Source: Limosilactobacillus viscerum
Lineage (GTDB): Bacteria; Bacillota; Bacilli; Lactobacillales; Lactobacillaceae
DNA: 64,000 nt
Reading direction: 5' to 3'
Assembly (NCBI RefSeq): GCF_947387525.1
Contig: NZ_CANDNW010000005.1
Location: forward strand, 35,052-99,051
Made by a program: the position numbers and the translations under genes. Shown one piece after another: positions 31,397-39,619 of the stretch. A model generated the notes under the pieces. That model had not been told where the DNA came from. It searched no databases and saw only the letters and a list, made by a program, of their open reading frames with translations. The stretch's first letter is position 1; the number at the start of each line of letters is the position of its first letter.

Positions 31397-31431
31397 TAGG
31401 GGGAGCGCGTAAAGAGTCGTTCTCCCTTTTA
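31397..31431 (+). terminator. Terminator of pyrG
   Basis: AGGGGGAGCG pairs imperfectly with CGTTCTCCCT and is followed by TTTTAATTT. Confidence 0.7.
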
Positions 31432-31470
31432 ATTTCCTTAAGATTGCTTGTAAAAGGTTGTAATTTAATA

Positions 31471-31500
31471 AACAATTAATTATCATTACTAATGATTGTT
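31471..31500. promoter_or_regulatory. 30-bp imperfect palindrome upstream of murA
   Basis: AACAAT and ATTGTT flank a perfect 7-1-7 core ATCATTA-C-TAATGAT (31482-31496). The 7-1-7 geometry recalls Fur-family sites. It lies about 70 bp before the murA start, in an AT-rich region. Confidence 0.4.
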
Positions 31501-31570
31501 TATTAACAATAGCTGAAGTTTTAAAATTAATGTTGAAACTAACTAACTTTTTAAGTGAGGAAACACGGAA

Positions 31571-32848
31571 ATGAAACGAATGATCATTCAAGGAGGAAAC
31601 CGACTGTCGGGTGAAGTAACCATCGGTGGTGCAAAGAACAGTACCGTTGCGTTAATTCCAGCTGCTATCTTAGCGGATACACCAGTACAATTTGATACTG
31701 TACCGGATATCTTGGATGTTCACAATCTGATGATCATTTTAAAGTCAATGAACGTTAAGTCAGAGTTTAGCCACGGCGTTCTGGACATTGACCCAACCCA
31801 AATCATCGAAGCTGAACTTCCAAGCAAGGCAATTAAGAGCTTACGGGCTTCTTATTACTTTATGGGCGCGTTATTAGGTCGTTTTCACCGTGCAACTTTA
31901 ACCTTCCCTGGTGGGGATAACATTGGTCCGCGGCCAATCGACCAGCACTTAAAGGCCTTTAAAGCGCTGGGCGCAACCGTTAGCGAGAACCATGGAACGG
32001 TTCACCTGGAGGCAGCAAATGGCTTACACGGAGCGCGTATCTTTTTGGATATGGTTTCTGTGGGTGCAACGATTAATGCCATCTTAGCAGCGGTTCGTGC
32101 TGAGGGAACCACGGTGATTGAAAACGCGGCACGTGAACCGGAAATTATTGACTTAGCAACTTTCCTGAATAATATGGGTGCTAAAATCCGTGGTGTTGGA
32201 ACTGATACCATTCGGATTACGGGGGTTAGCACGCTCCAATCAATGAACACCCATACAATTATTGCGGACCGGATTGAGTCTGGGACTTACCTTGCACTTG
32301 CTGCAGCGTTGGGTGATGGGGTGATGATCCACAACGTTATCCCTGAGCACCTTGAATCATTTACTAGTAAAATGATTGAAATGGGTGTCGACCTACAGAT
32401 TGATAGTGATAAAATCTATGTTCCAAAGACGACAAAGCTAAAGCCGGTTCACGTTAAGACAATGCCATTCCCTGGCTTTGCAACTGACCTCCAGCAACCA
32501 CTGACGCCACTGATGTCATTGGCTGATGGTGATAGCGTGATCGTTGATACAATTTATCCAAAGCGGGTAAAGCACGTTCCCGAATTACAAAAGATGGGGA
32601 TGCGGATTGAAGCTCATGATGGGACAATTATCGTAAAACACACCGACCATTTACACGGCGCAAATGTTAGTGCTGGCGAAATCCGTGCGGGTGCTGCACT
32701 GACCATCGCCGGCTTAATGGCTGATGGTACAACGGTAATTAATAATGCCGGCAACATTTTGCGGGGCTACGACCGGATTGTTTGGAAACTCAATCGGCTG
32801 CACGCAAATGTCTCAATTGAAGATGATTCTTCAGTAAAAATTAGTTAA
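31571..32848 (+). CDS. murA: UDP-N-acetylglucosamine 1-carboxyvinyltransferase with Asp at the catalytic Cys position
   Basis: Catalyses the first committed peptidoglycan step, transfer of enolpyruvate from PEP to UDP-GlcNAc. It is 425 residues, full length, with GGAKNSTVALIPAAIL at the N-terminus. The active-site loop reads FPGGDNIGPRPIDQHL: residue 116 is Asp where Escherichia coli and most bacteria have Cys115. Cys-to-Asp variants elsewhere stay active but resist fosfomycin. By position (after pyrG, before rpmE2) it is the MurZ/MurA2-type paralogue. The SD is GTGAGGAAAC. No other MurA copy is in the window. Confidence 0.95.
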   Translation: MKRMIIQGGNRLSGEVTIGGAKNSTVALIPAAILADTPVQFDTVPDILDVHNLMIILKSMNVKSEFSHGVLDIDPTQIIEAELPSKAIKSLRASYYFMGALLGRFHRATLTFPGGDNIGPRPIDQHLKAFKALGATVSENHGTVHLEAANGLHGARIFLDMVSVGATINAILAAVRAEGTTVIENAAREPEIIDLATFLNNMGAKIRGVGTDTIRITGVSTLQSMNTHTIIADRIESGTYLALAAALGDGVMIHNVIPEHLESFTSKMIEMGVDLQIDSDKIYVPKTTKLKPVHVKTMPFPGFATDLQQPLTPLMSLADGDSVIVDTIYPKRVKHVPELQKMGMRIEAHDGTIIVKHTDHLHGANVSAGEIRAGAALTIAGLMADGTTVINNAGNILRGYDRIVWKLNRLHANVSIEDDSSVKIS

Positions 32849-32852
32849 GCTG

Positions 32853-32881
32853 TTGCGTTGATAATTGATTCGTGTTATTCT
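32853..32881 (+). promoter_or_regulatory. rpmE2 promoter
   Basis: TTGCGT, 17-bp spacer, TATTCT, about 60 bp before the start. Confidence 0.45.
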
Positions 32882-32941
32882 GTTAGGGTTGATTATCTAT
32901 GTTTCAGGCAATGATTCATGGCAAAAGGAGCGTATTAAGTT

Positions 32942-33187
32942 ATGAAACAAGGAATTCATCCAGATTACCATCCAGTAGTATTTGAAGATTCTTCTACTGG
33001 TTACAAGTTTATTTCTGGTTCTACTGCAACTTCAAAGGAAACCATCAAGTGGGAAGACGGCAACGAATACCCATTAATCCGGGTTGAAGTTACTTCTGAT
33101 TCACACCCATTCTATACTGGTAAGCAAAAGTTTACTCAAGCCGATGGTGCAGTGGACAAGTTCAACAAGAAGTACGGTCTCAAGTAA
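32942..33187 (+). CDS. rpmE2: 50S ribosomal protein L31 type B
   Basis: 81-residue ribosomal protein of the large subunit central bridge. It starts [20 protein letters not shown] and ends FNKKYGLK. It lacks the CxxC zinc-binding residues of type A L31, so it is the zinc-free type B form that in other bacteria replaces type A when zinc is scarce. No Zur box precedes it here, so it may be the only L31. The SD AAAGGAG is upstream and a terminator downstream; it is monocistronic. Confidence 0.95.
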   Translation: MKQGIHPDYHPVVFEDSSTGYKFISGSTATSKETIKWEDGNEYPLIRVEVTSDSHPFYTGKQKFTQADGAVDKFNKKYGLK

Positions 33188-33208
33188 GTCTTACTACTTT
33201 ACAAAAGG

Positions 33209-33255
33209 GGAGACTGGGAAGAAAGTTTATTTTCTTCTCAGTCTCCTATTTTTTT
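33209..33255 (+). terminator. Terminator of rpmE2
   Basis: GGAGACTGGGAAGAAA pairs with TTTCTTCTCAGTCTCC (one mismatch) and is followed by TATTTTTTT. Confidence 0.88.
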
Positions 33256-33408
33256 CGAGTGTTACACCGTAATTGCAGGATAATGCGCGACCTGCAAGGC
33301 TAGCTAAGGAATGTCGAGGAGCTTTTCCTTATTGTAGGCAAGCTAGTATCACGTAATGGTAATTTATGGTAGACTAGAAAAAGTTTAGCAGATGGAGGAG
33401 GACGTAGC

Positions 33409-34122
33409 GTGGAAAAGAAAAAAAGAAAGGGAATGCCGAATTGGCTCCGCTGGACGTTAGTGGTTATCCTACTAATTATTTCGGCATGCTTGATTTTTAA
33501 CCAGCAAATCAAGGAACACCTTGTTGGAACCTACCGTCCGGCAATTACCCAGCAGTCAATTGCCCGGGATTCATCTAAGAAAGCAACGTATAACTATAGT
33601 GACGTTAAGGATCTTAACCTACAGACGGCGGCTCAGGCACGGGCGAAGAAACAACCAATTAACATTATTGGTGAAATTACCGCACCAGATTCCAACATGA
33701 CGATCCCGATTGCGAAGGGGGTCGACAACACGACGTTAGCTTTGGCGGCCGGAACAATGCGTCCTGATATGCAGATGGGGAAAGGCAACTATGCGTTAGC
33801 TGGTCATAACATGGCTAACGGTAGTAAGATCTTATTTTCACCGCTGTACTACCACGCTAAGGTTGGTCAAAAGGTCTACATCACTGACCTAAAGCGTGTA
33901 TATGAGTATAAGTTATATGAGCGAAAGTTTATCGAACCGACGCAGGTAGAAGTGGTTAACGATACTAAGCAACCAATTATTACCCTGATTACCTGCAATG
34001 ATAATGGGCAGAAACGGTTATTATTGCGGGGCCGGTTTGTAAAATCAGAGCCATTTAAGCAAGCACCACAGAACGTGCAAAAGAACTTCAGCAGTAAGTA
34101 CACTACTGGTCGTGCATCATAA
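33409..34122 (+). CDS. srtA: Class A sortase
   Basis: Membrane transpeptidase that anchors LPxTG proteins to peptidoglycan. It is 237 residues. A basic N-terminus and one membrane segment (about 14-30) are followed by the catalytic domain, with His133 in ALAGHNM, Cys196 in TLITCND and Arg203 in KRLLLRG. The start is GTG at 33409 with GGAGGAGGA upstream. No LPxTG substrate is encoded in this window, and the surface protein near 17 kb lacks the motif, so substrates must lie elsewhere. A hairpin (GCTAGCTAAGGAA with TTCCTTA...GCTAG) lies in the upstream gap at 33300-33345. Confidence 0.94.
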   Translation: MEKKKRKGMPNWLRWTLVVILLIISACLIFNQQIKEHLVGTYRPAITQQSIARDSSKKATYNYSDVKDLNLQTAAQARAKKQPINIIGEITAPDSNMTIPIAKGVDNTTLALAAGTMRPDMQMGKGNYALAGHNMANGSKILFSPLYYHAKVGQKVYITDLKRVYEYKLYERKFIEPTQVEVVNDTKQPIITLITCNDNGQKRLLLRGRFVKSEPFKQAPQNVQKNFSSKYTTGRAS

Positions 34123-34141
34123 AATATAAAGCATTTAAAAC

Positions 34142-34194
34142 AAGTGTAAGGGGTTCGTGACAAAACCGAGTTTTGTCACGAACCCCTTACACTT
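34142..34194. terminator. Bidirectional terminator, GTGACAAAAC-core family, perfect 25-bp stem
   Basis: Arms 34142-34166 and 34170-34194 are perfectly complementary with loop CGA. The core GTGACAAAAC-CGA-GTTTTGTCAC is identical to that at 26169-26191. The right arm runs into the stop codon of the convergent VOC gene. Confidence 0.9.
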
Positions 34195-34960
34195 ATTTCA
34201 GTTCAAATTCAATTTGGTCAAGTTGCAGTGTCGTTTTCTTCTTAGCACCATTAAAGACTAGTTTAACAATCCGGTTCTCACTGCCGTGCTTAAAAATAAA
34301 TTGGCGGTTACTAATATTAATCACGTAGTTGTCACCATCACGAAGCGGGGTTGTGATAAGCATCTTTCCTAACTCCTGGGCAACTGCCTGTGGATTTTCC
34401 ACGTTGAAAATTGCTTGCTTAACACAAAGATCGCCAGCAGCATGGCTTTTGATCAGGCCTTTTTTGGTCAATGTCTGCTTCCGCTGCGGGTCCGGCTCTC
34501 CCCACTGGATAAAGAAGGGTGCCGGCAGGTTGTTAGGAAGGTTATCGTTAACGTAAAAAATCTTCCACTGGATCAAATTACCATCCGGGTCAACCCGCTT
34601 GCCGCTTGTAATGTCACCGACATCAATTCCGGCATTTGCTAATCGGCGGTGGGTTGCTTCAATGTTATTAGAACGGATAGCAAAGGTTGTGAAGCGCTGG
34701 ATACCGTTAAAATAGTCTTCAACTGCATCATAAATTCCCGAATTATTTTTGTATGGAAATTGCTTTGCCTGTTCCTTGTCTGCGACGGTCAGTAATTCGA
34801 TGTAGTTCATTCCAAAATAATCGAGGGCGTTCTCGGTTCCCCAGTACTCATGTTTTCCGCCATGAGTGAAGCCAAATCCATGACCATTAAAGTAGTTGAT
34901 GGCGTTTTCGAGATCGGTAACATCAATCATCGTGTGGTCCCAGTTTAGTATCTCAGTCAT
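34193..34960 (-). CDS. VOC (glyoxalase-like) family protein
   Basis: 255 residues with a glyoxalase/bleomycin-resistance (VOC) fold: WDHTMIDVTDLENAINYFNGHGFGFTHGGKHEYWGTENALDYFGMNYIELL is the characteristic first module. Such proteins are metal-dependent enzymes or binding proteins; the substrate is unknown. The start ATG overlaps the stop of the ProC-like gene by 4 bp (ATGA type), so the two are translationally coupled. The C-terminal half (about 165-255) is less typical. Moderate certainty on family, none on function. Confidence 0.85.
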   Translation of the reverse strand: MTEILNWDHTMIDVTDLENAINYFNGHGFGFTHGGKHEYWGTENALDYFGMNYIELLTVADKEQAKQFPYKNNSGIYDAVEDYFNGIQRFTTFAIRSNNIEATHRRLANAGIDVGDITSGKRVDPDGNLIQWKIFYVNDNLPNNLPAPFFIQWGEPDPQRKQTLTKKGLIKSHAAGDLCVKQAIFNVENPQAVAQELGKMLITTPLRDGDNYVINISNRQFIFKHGSENRIVKLVFNGAKKKTTLQLDQIEFELK

Positions 34961-35775
34961 TTTTGATCACCTGCGTTTCGCTTGCCAAGTTCTTTAGTCC
35001 GCTTGACCGCTGCTAAGACGGCATTTTCAATTCCAGCTGCAAAAGAGCTTTTATCTAGTTCATGCTGGGCGGTAATTCCTACCCCACCGGCAGAATTATT
35101 AATGTCCAATAATTCCGCCGGGTGCTTACCACTTTGCTCAACAAAGGCAGCGGCTGCCTTTAAGTTTTCGATAGCAAGTTTGTTGGCCTGCTGGCGTGGT
35201 AAACCGGCAAGAACACCAGCATTAGTAAAGATAATTAAGAAATTATAGATGTAGTTTGGCCCGGCAACGCCATAACCGGTAAAGACATCAAGAAGCGACT
35301 CATCAAGATAGTCAATTTTTCCGAAACTCTTAAGGAATGCTTCAACTACTTCCTGGTTAGCATTATTATTCTTCACAACCCCGCTGTAACCCAGAGCAAC
35401 GTCGGTAAGAGTGTTTGGAATAATTCGGGTAACGGCAAATTGGTCGTCCTTTGACGTTAGCTGTGCCAGCGATACACCAGCAATAATTGAGATAACGTCT
35501 TTTTGGTAGTGGTGTTCGACCAGGCCCTTCATGATTTGAGCCCAGTTATCTTGTGGCCGCACGCCCAGGATAACGATATCGGCAGTAGCAACGTGGTCCC
35601 AGTCTGGCTCTTGCTGTGCTGCGAACCCGTACTGCTCCTGCAAGTACTTAACCCGTGGTGCGGCAATATCAACGATTCCCGTCTCATTTGCAGTAACCAC
35701 TCCTTTCTTTAATGCTGCCCGTAACATTGCTTCAACCATTTGGCCACCACCAAATGAGTAGACCTTGATAGTCAT
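34957..35775 (-). CDS. Pyrroline-5-carboxylate reductase family protein (ProC/ComER-like)
   Basis: 272 residues with an N-terminal Rossmann fold (YSFGGGQMVEAMLRAALKKG, then ILGVRPQDN) and the C-terminal helical dimerisation region of the P5C reductase family (TGYGVAGPNYIYNFL, LDINNSAGGVGITAQHELD). The canonical proline-synthesis enzyme has PGGTT at this last position; here the equivalent reads SAGGVGI, and the cofactor loop is GGGQM rather than GxGxM. It may therefore be a ComER-like paralogue rather than true ProC. The SD AGAGGTGAACTTTA precedes the ATG. Confidence 0.85.
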   Translation of the reverse strand: MTIKVYSFGGGQMVEAMLRAALKKGVVTANETGIVDIAAPRVKYLQEQYGFAAQQEPDWDHVATADIVILGVRPQDNWAQIMKGLVEHHYQKDVISIIAGVSLAQLTSKDDQFAVTRIIPNTLTDVALGYSGVVKNNNANQEVVEAFLKSFGKIDYLDESLLDVFTGYGVAGPNYIYNFLIIFTNAGVLAGLPRQQANKLAIENLKAAAAFVEQSGKHPAELLDINNSAGGVGITAQHELDKSSFAAGIENAVLAAVKRTKELGKRNAGDQK

Positions 35776-35866
35776 TAAAGTTCACCTCTTCTAAAGATAT
35801 TGGGATTATCGTAACGTATTTTACCCAGTAAGCCTAATAAAAAGCCTGCTAAAAAGTTAGTTAATA

Positions 35867-35935
35867 AAAAACGCCGGTAGCAGATTCGTGACCCAAGTAA
35901 GTTTTGTCACAGTCTAACTATCAGCGGCGTTTTTG
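35867..35935 (-). terminator. Terminator of the tyrosine phosphatase gene
   Basis: The outer stem AAAACGCCG / CGGCGTTTT encloses a second partial palindrome GTGAC...GTCAC that resembles the GTGACAAAAC-core family. A T-run follows on the minus strand. Confidence 0.8.
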
Positions 35936-35937
35936 AC

Positions 35938-36399
35938 CTAAAGTTCATTTTCAATTTTATCCAGCCAGAGCGGCAATGCCCGGGCAAGACTTTGGTAAGT
36001 ATCTTCAAAACGGTGGGTATACCACGGGTCGGGGATTTCTTCTTGCTCATGGCCCGGTACCAGCTCATTGGCTAGGTGAATCTTAGCAATATCGTCGACT
36101 GGTGCCATCCGGCGCAGGTTATATAGGTTCATGTTATCCATGCAGATAATATAGTCGGCCCACGCATAGTCGTGCTGCGTAATCGGCCGTGAAACGAGCC
36201 CCGTTATTGGGAGGCCGTGTGCCCGCATCGTTTGCTGGGCCCCAGGGTGGGGTGGATTGCCCTCTTCTTCATCACTTGTACCGGCTGAATCAACCTGGAT
36301 TTTGTTACTAAGGCCAGCCTGATCAACTAGTTGACGGAACATACTTTCTGCCATTGGTGACCGGCAGATATTACCGAGACAGACAAATAAAACATTCAT
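35938..36399 (-). CDS. Low molecular weight protein-tyrosine phosphatase
   Basis: 153 residues with the P-loop CLGNICRSP (CX5RS, residues 7-15) at the N-terminus and the general-acid DPWY motif (about 123-126), as expected for LMW-PTP. In Gram-positives these often regulate capsule kinases or stress responses; no kinase is adjacent. The frame is open from 36432, but MNVLFVCLGN at 36399 is the family start, with GTGAGGTG upstream. Confidence 0.94.
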   Translation of the reverse strand: MNVLFVCLGNICRSPMAESMFRQLVDQAGLSNKIQVDSAGTSDEEEGNPPHPGAQQTMRAHGLPITGLVSRPITQHDYAWADYIICMDNMNLYNLRRMAPVDDIAKIHLANELVPGHEQEEIPDPWYTHRFEDTYQSLARALPLWLDKIENEL

Positions 36400-36535
36400 T
36401 TCTAACACCTCACAGATTGTTACCTTAATCATACATGAACTTGTAAAGTTTTGCTAAGGTGGTGCTGAATAATATCGCTTCAGGGGTAAATTTGGTAAAA
36501 TACTAACAAATAGTCTTAAAAAGGAGGAGTACAGA

Positions 36536-37096
36536 ATGGCAGTAATTATCGCAATCCTGGTAATTGTAATTATTATTGGGATCTATATTGCCCTGTATAA
36601 CAGCTTAGTCCAACTGCGGGTTCACGCACAAGAATCCTGGAGTCAGATTGATGTTCAATTGCAACGGCGAAACGACTTGATTCCAAACTTAGTATCCACG
36701 GTTAAGGGATACAGTAAGTATGAAGCCTCAACGTTGGAAAAGGTTACGCAGCTGCGGACTGATTTAAATAACGTTCCTGATGATGATCATGCGAAAAAGA
36801 TGGAAGTTTCCAATGAACTGACGGGAACGTTACGGACCCTGTTTGCGGTCGCAGAAAACTACCCCGACTTAAAGGCCAGCACCGAGTACCAGCAATTAAT
36901 GGAGGAGTTAAGCAACACCGAAAATAAGATTGCTTATTCACGGCAGTTGTATAACAGTACGGTAGCAGCCCTCGATGCTAAGATCCAAACCTTCCCTAGT
37001 AACCTGGTTGCTAAGTTGCACCACTTTACGAAAATGGACTACTTACAAGTTCCTGAAACGGCGAAGGAAACGCCAAAGGTATCTTTTGACGATTAG
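36536..37096 (+). CDS. lemA: LemA family protein
   Basis: 186 residues. One N-terminal membrane segment (about 2-22) is followed by a helical domain with the family core AQESWSQIDVQLQRRNDLIPNLVSTVKGY and RQLYNSTVAALDAKIQTFPSNLVA. Function is unclear. The gene is directly followed (10 bp) by htpX, a very common pairing that suggests a joint membrane-stress role. The SD AAGGAGG is strong. An extended -10 (TGGTAAAAT) near 36495 may be the promoter. Confidence 0.94.
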   Translation: MAVIIAILVIVIIIGIYIALYNSLVQLRVHAQESWSQIDVQLQRRNDLIPNLVSTVKGYSKYEASTLEKVTQLRTDLNNVPDDDHAKKMEVSNELTGTLRTLFAVAENYPDLKASTEYQQLMEELSNTENKIAYSRQLYNSTVAALDAKIQTFPSNLVAKLHHFTKMDYLQVPETAKETPKVSFDD

Positions 37097-37106
37097 GGTG
37101 GTTTAA

Positions 37107-37997
37107 ATGCTGTACCAACAAATTGCGCGTAATAAGCGGAAGACGATTGTAGTGATGGCTGGCTTCTTCCTGTTAGTGGCAGTGATTGGAGCGGCAATCG
37201 GCTACCTCTTTGCCCGGTCAGCGATCGGTGGGGTAATCATCGCTGGCATCATTGCCCTTATTTACATGTCCGTGATTATCGGCCAGTCAACTGATGTGGT
37301 AATGAACATGAATAATGCGCATGAAATTCATTCGGCCCAGGAAGCACCGGCTTTATGGCACGTGGTTGAAGATATGGCAATGGTTGCTCAGGTTCCAATG
37401 CCGCGGGTGTACATCATTGATGATCCCAGTCCAAACGCGTTTGCTACGGGTAACAACCCGCAACACGCAGCGGTGGCAGCGACCACGGGACTGCTCCAGA
37501 TCATGAACCGTGAAGAACTAGAAGCAGTAATGGGACATGAAATGAGTCACGTTCGCAACTACGATATTCGACTCCAGACGATTGCCCTGGCATTATCAGC
37601 GGCGATTAGCATGCTTGTTAACTTTGCCGGCAACTTTTGGTGGTTTGGTGGCAGCAGGGACGATGATGACGATGGCGGCAGTGTTTTTGCAATAATCGGT
37701 TCAATTTTACTGATTATCCTTGCCCCATTAGCAGCTACGATTGCGCAGATGGCTCTTTCCCGGAACCGGGAATATTTGGCCGATGCGGGTTCAGTTGAAT
37801 TGACGCGTAACCCCCATGGGATGATTAGCGCACTTGAAAAATTGAAAACTGCCCAGCCGATGAAACACGTCGCTCCTAGCAGCAGTGGACTTTATATTAG
37901 TGATCCAGAAGAGAATGGGCACCATCACTGGTATGATGACCTCTTTGCCACTCATCCGCCGTTGGATGCACGGATTAAGCGACTGGAAGAAATGTAA
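37107..37997 (+). CDS. htpX: Membrane zinc protease HtpX
   Basis: M48-family membrane metalloprotease that degrades misfolded membrane proteins. It is 296 residues. The zinc-binding HEMSH is at 144-148 and the third ligand Glu is in NREYLAD at about 219-225. Four hydrophobic segments are visible (about 14-34, 40-59, 155-177, 190-213). The start ATG, with TAGGGTGGTTTAA upstream, is only 10 bp after lemA. It is the second gene of the lemA-htpX operon, which ends at the next terminator. Confidence 0.95.
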   Translation: MLYQQIARNKRKTIVVMAGFFLLVAVIGAAIGYLFARSAIGGVIIAGIIALIYMSVIIGQSTDVVMNMNNAHEIHSAQEAPALWHVVEDMAMVAQVPMPRVYIIDDPSPNAFATGNNPQHAAVAATTGLLQIMNREELEAVMGHEMSHVRNYDIRLQTIALALSAAISMLVNFAGNFWWFGGSRDDDDDGGSVFAIIGSILLIILAPLAATIAQMALSRNREYLADAGSVELTRNPHGMISALEKLKTAQPMKHVAPSSSGLYISDPEENGHHHWYDDLFATHPPLDARIKRLEEM

Positions 37998-38002
37998 TCA
38001 AT

Positions 38003-38043
38003 ACCTTCTAATGTTTAATAATAAACGTTAGGAGGTTATTTTT
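38003..38043 (+). terminator. Terminator of lemA-htpX
   Basis: CCTTCTAATGTTTA pairs with TAAACGTTAGGAGG (G-U pairs) around ATAA, followed by TTATTTTT. Confidence 0.85.
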
Positions 38044-38119
38044 AATGGGTAAGTATTTTCCGAGTAAAGCGGTTCTGGTTGCTAGCTTTCGCTTTCTTAT
38101 CGTCTTTCTTTGCTGAGGG

Positions 38120-38128
38120 TGGTATAAT
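38120..38128 (+). promoter_or_regulatory. murF promoter (extended -10)
   Basis: TGGTATAAT, 44 bp before the murF start; the -35 element is weak. Confidence 0.5.
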
Positions 38129-38171
38129 TAAAAAGCTAGACGAAAGTATCAAAAGAAGAGGTAGCTTTTCA

Positions 38172-39551
38172 ATGAAGATGAAGTTAGCTGAGATTGCTAG
38201 TGCAATCAACGCGCAAAATGAAATTGAACAATGGAAAAACGTTGAAGTAACCAGCGTTTCCTTCGACAGTCGCCACCTAGAAAAGGGAGCACTTTTTATT
38301 CCGCTTCAGGGGGCACACGATGGCCACCAATACGTTGAGACTGCATTTACTAATGGAGCCGCAGCTTCACTGTGGGCTAGTGATCATGAGCTAACTGACC
38401 ATCAGCACCCACTGCTGGTGGTAGCAGATCCACTGAAAGCTCTCCAACAATTAGGGAAGTACTACTTACGCAAGATTAACCCATTGGTTGTGGCGGTTAC
38501 CGGCAGCAATGGTAAGACGACGACCAAGGATATGATTGCGTCGATTTTAAGTACCCAACTGAATGTTACTAAGACCTATGCTAACTTTAACAACGAAATT
38601 GGTGTGCCGGTTACTCTATTAAACATGGAATCCAACACCGAAGTAGTAGTTGTTGAGATGGGGATGGACCGTTTTGGCCAGCTCGATTTCTTAAGCAGGT
38701 TAGTCAGCCCTGATATTGCAGTAATCACCATGATTGGGGAAGCGCACATTGAATTCTTCGGTACCCGTGATAAGATCGCGGATGCGAAAATGGAGATTAC
38801 TAACGGCTTAAAGGAAGACGGCACCCTCGTTTATAATGGTGATGAACCACTATTAAATGAGCGAGTTAAGGAATTACCACAACAAACCGTTCGTTTTGGT
38901 CGGCAGCTGGATGATGATATTTATGCAACCAGCGTAAACGATGGCAACCGGTCAATTGAATTTAAGGTTAATAAGTGGCCTGATGAAGATTTCACCATCC
39001 CAATGGTCGGTGAATACAACGTTAATAATGCTTTAGCGGCGATGGCAGTAGGTGAACGGCTCCATATTACGCCGGCACACATGAAGGATGCTTTAGCAAA
39101 CGTTGAATTAACAGAAAACCGGGTAGAGTGGTTTAAGAGTAAAGCTGGTGCGCAGATCTTAAGCGATGTCTACAATTCCAACCCAACGGCAGCCAAGCAG
39201 GTCTTAAAGACCATTGCCGTAATACCAGTAGATGGGAAGCGGATTGCAGTGCTCGGGGATATGCTTGAGCTTGGGGATGCGGCGCCACGCCTACATGCGA
39301 GTCTAGCAGAACAAATTGACCCTGATCAGATTCAGGAAGTATACCTCGTGGGTAAAGAAATGCAATACTTACGGGATAAGCTTTTGCAGGATGGCTATCC
39401 GGCAGAAGCAATTCACTATTACCAAGCAGACCAGCTAGACCAGCTTACTGCTGACCTGGATGCAGAATTGACTGCTAAGGATATGGTCTTATTAAAAGCT
39501 AGTCACGGTATCCACCTGGAAAACGTCTTAGCAGCAATTAAAGAACAATAA
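38172..39551 (+). CDS. murF: UDP-N-acetylmuramoyl-tripeptide--D-alanyl-D-alanine ligase
   Basis: Adds D-Ala-D-Ala to the UDP-MurNAc tripeptide, the last cytosolic peptidoglycan precursor step. It is 459 residues. The ATP-binding loop VTGSNGKTTTKDM, the central NFNNEIGVPVTLLN and the C-terminal DVYNSNPTA are typical. The frame is open from 38079, but that stretch precedes the promoter; the start is ATG 38172 (or 38178), after AAGAGGTAGC. It depends on D-alanine made by Alr, also encoded here. It is followed by a terminator-like hairpin that also forms the leader of cshA. Confidence 0.95.
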   Translation: MKMKLAEIASAINAQNEIEQWKNVEVTSVSFDSRHLEKGALFIPLQGAHDGHQYVETAFTNGAAASLWASDHELTDHQHPLLVVADPLKALQQLGKYYLRKINPLVVAVTGSNGKTTTKDMIASILSTQLNVTKTYANFNNEIGVPVTLLNMESNTEVVVVEMGMDRFGQLDFLSRLVSPDIAVITMIGEAHIEFFGTRDKIADAKMEITNGLKEDGTLVYNGDEPLLNERVKELPQQTVRFGRQLDDDIYATSVNDGNRSIEFKVNKWPDEDFTIPMVGEYNVNNALAAMAVGERLHITPAHMKDALANVELTENRVEWFKSKAGAQILSDVYNSNPTAAKQVLKTIAVIPVDGKRIAVLGDMLELGDAAPRLHASLAEQIDPDQIQEVYLVGKEMQYLRDKLLQDGYPAEAIHYYQADQLDQLTADLDAELTAKDMVLLKASHGIHLENVLAAIKEQ

Positions 39552-39560
39552 ATATTGATT

Positions 39561-39606
39561 ACCAGTCGGCATTGGTGATTATCCCACCAGCCGGCTGGTC
39601 ATTTTT
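39561..39606 (+). terminator. Terminator hairpin between murF and cshA (possible attenuator)
   Basis: ACCAGTCGGC pairs with GCCGGCTGGT, with an inner TGGTG/CACCA stem, followed by CATTTTT. The cshA SD AGGAGG begins at the next base, leaving no room for a promoter between them. Confidence 0.75.
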
Positions 39607-39619
39607 AGGAGGAAATTTT

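Noticed and set aside
38079-38171. N-terminal extension of MurF
   Set aside because: It lies upstream of and across the -10 box of the murF promoter.
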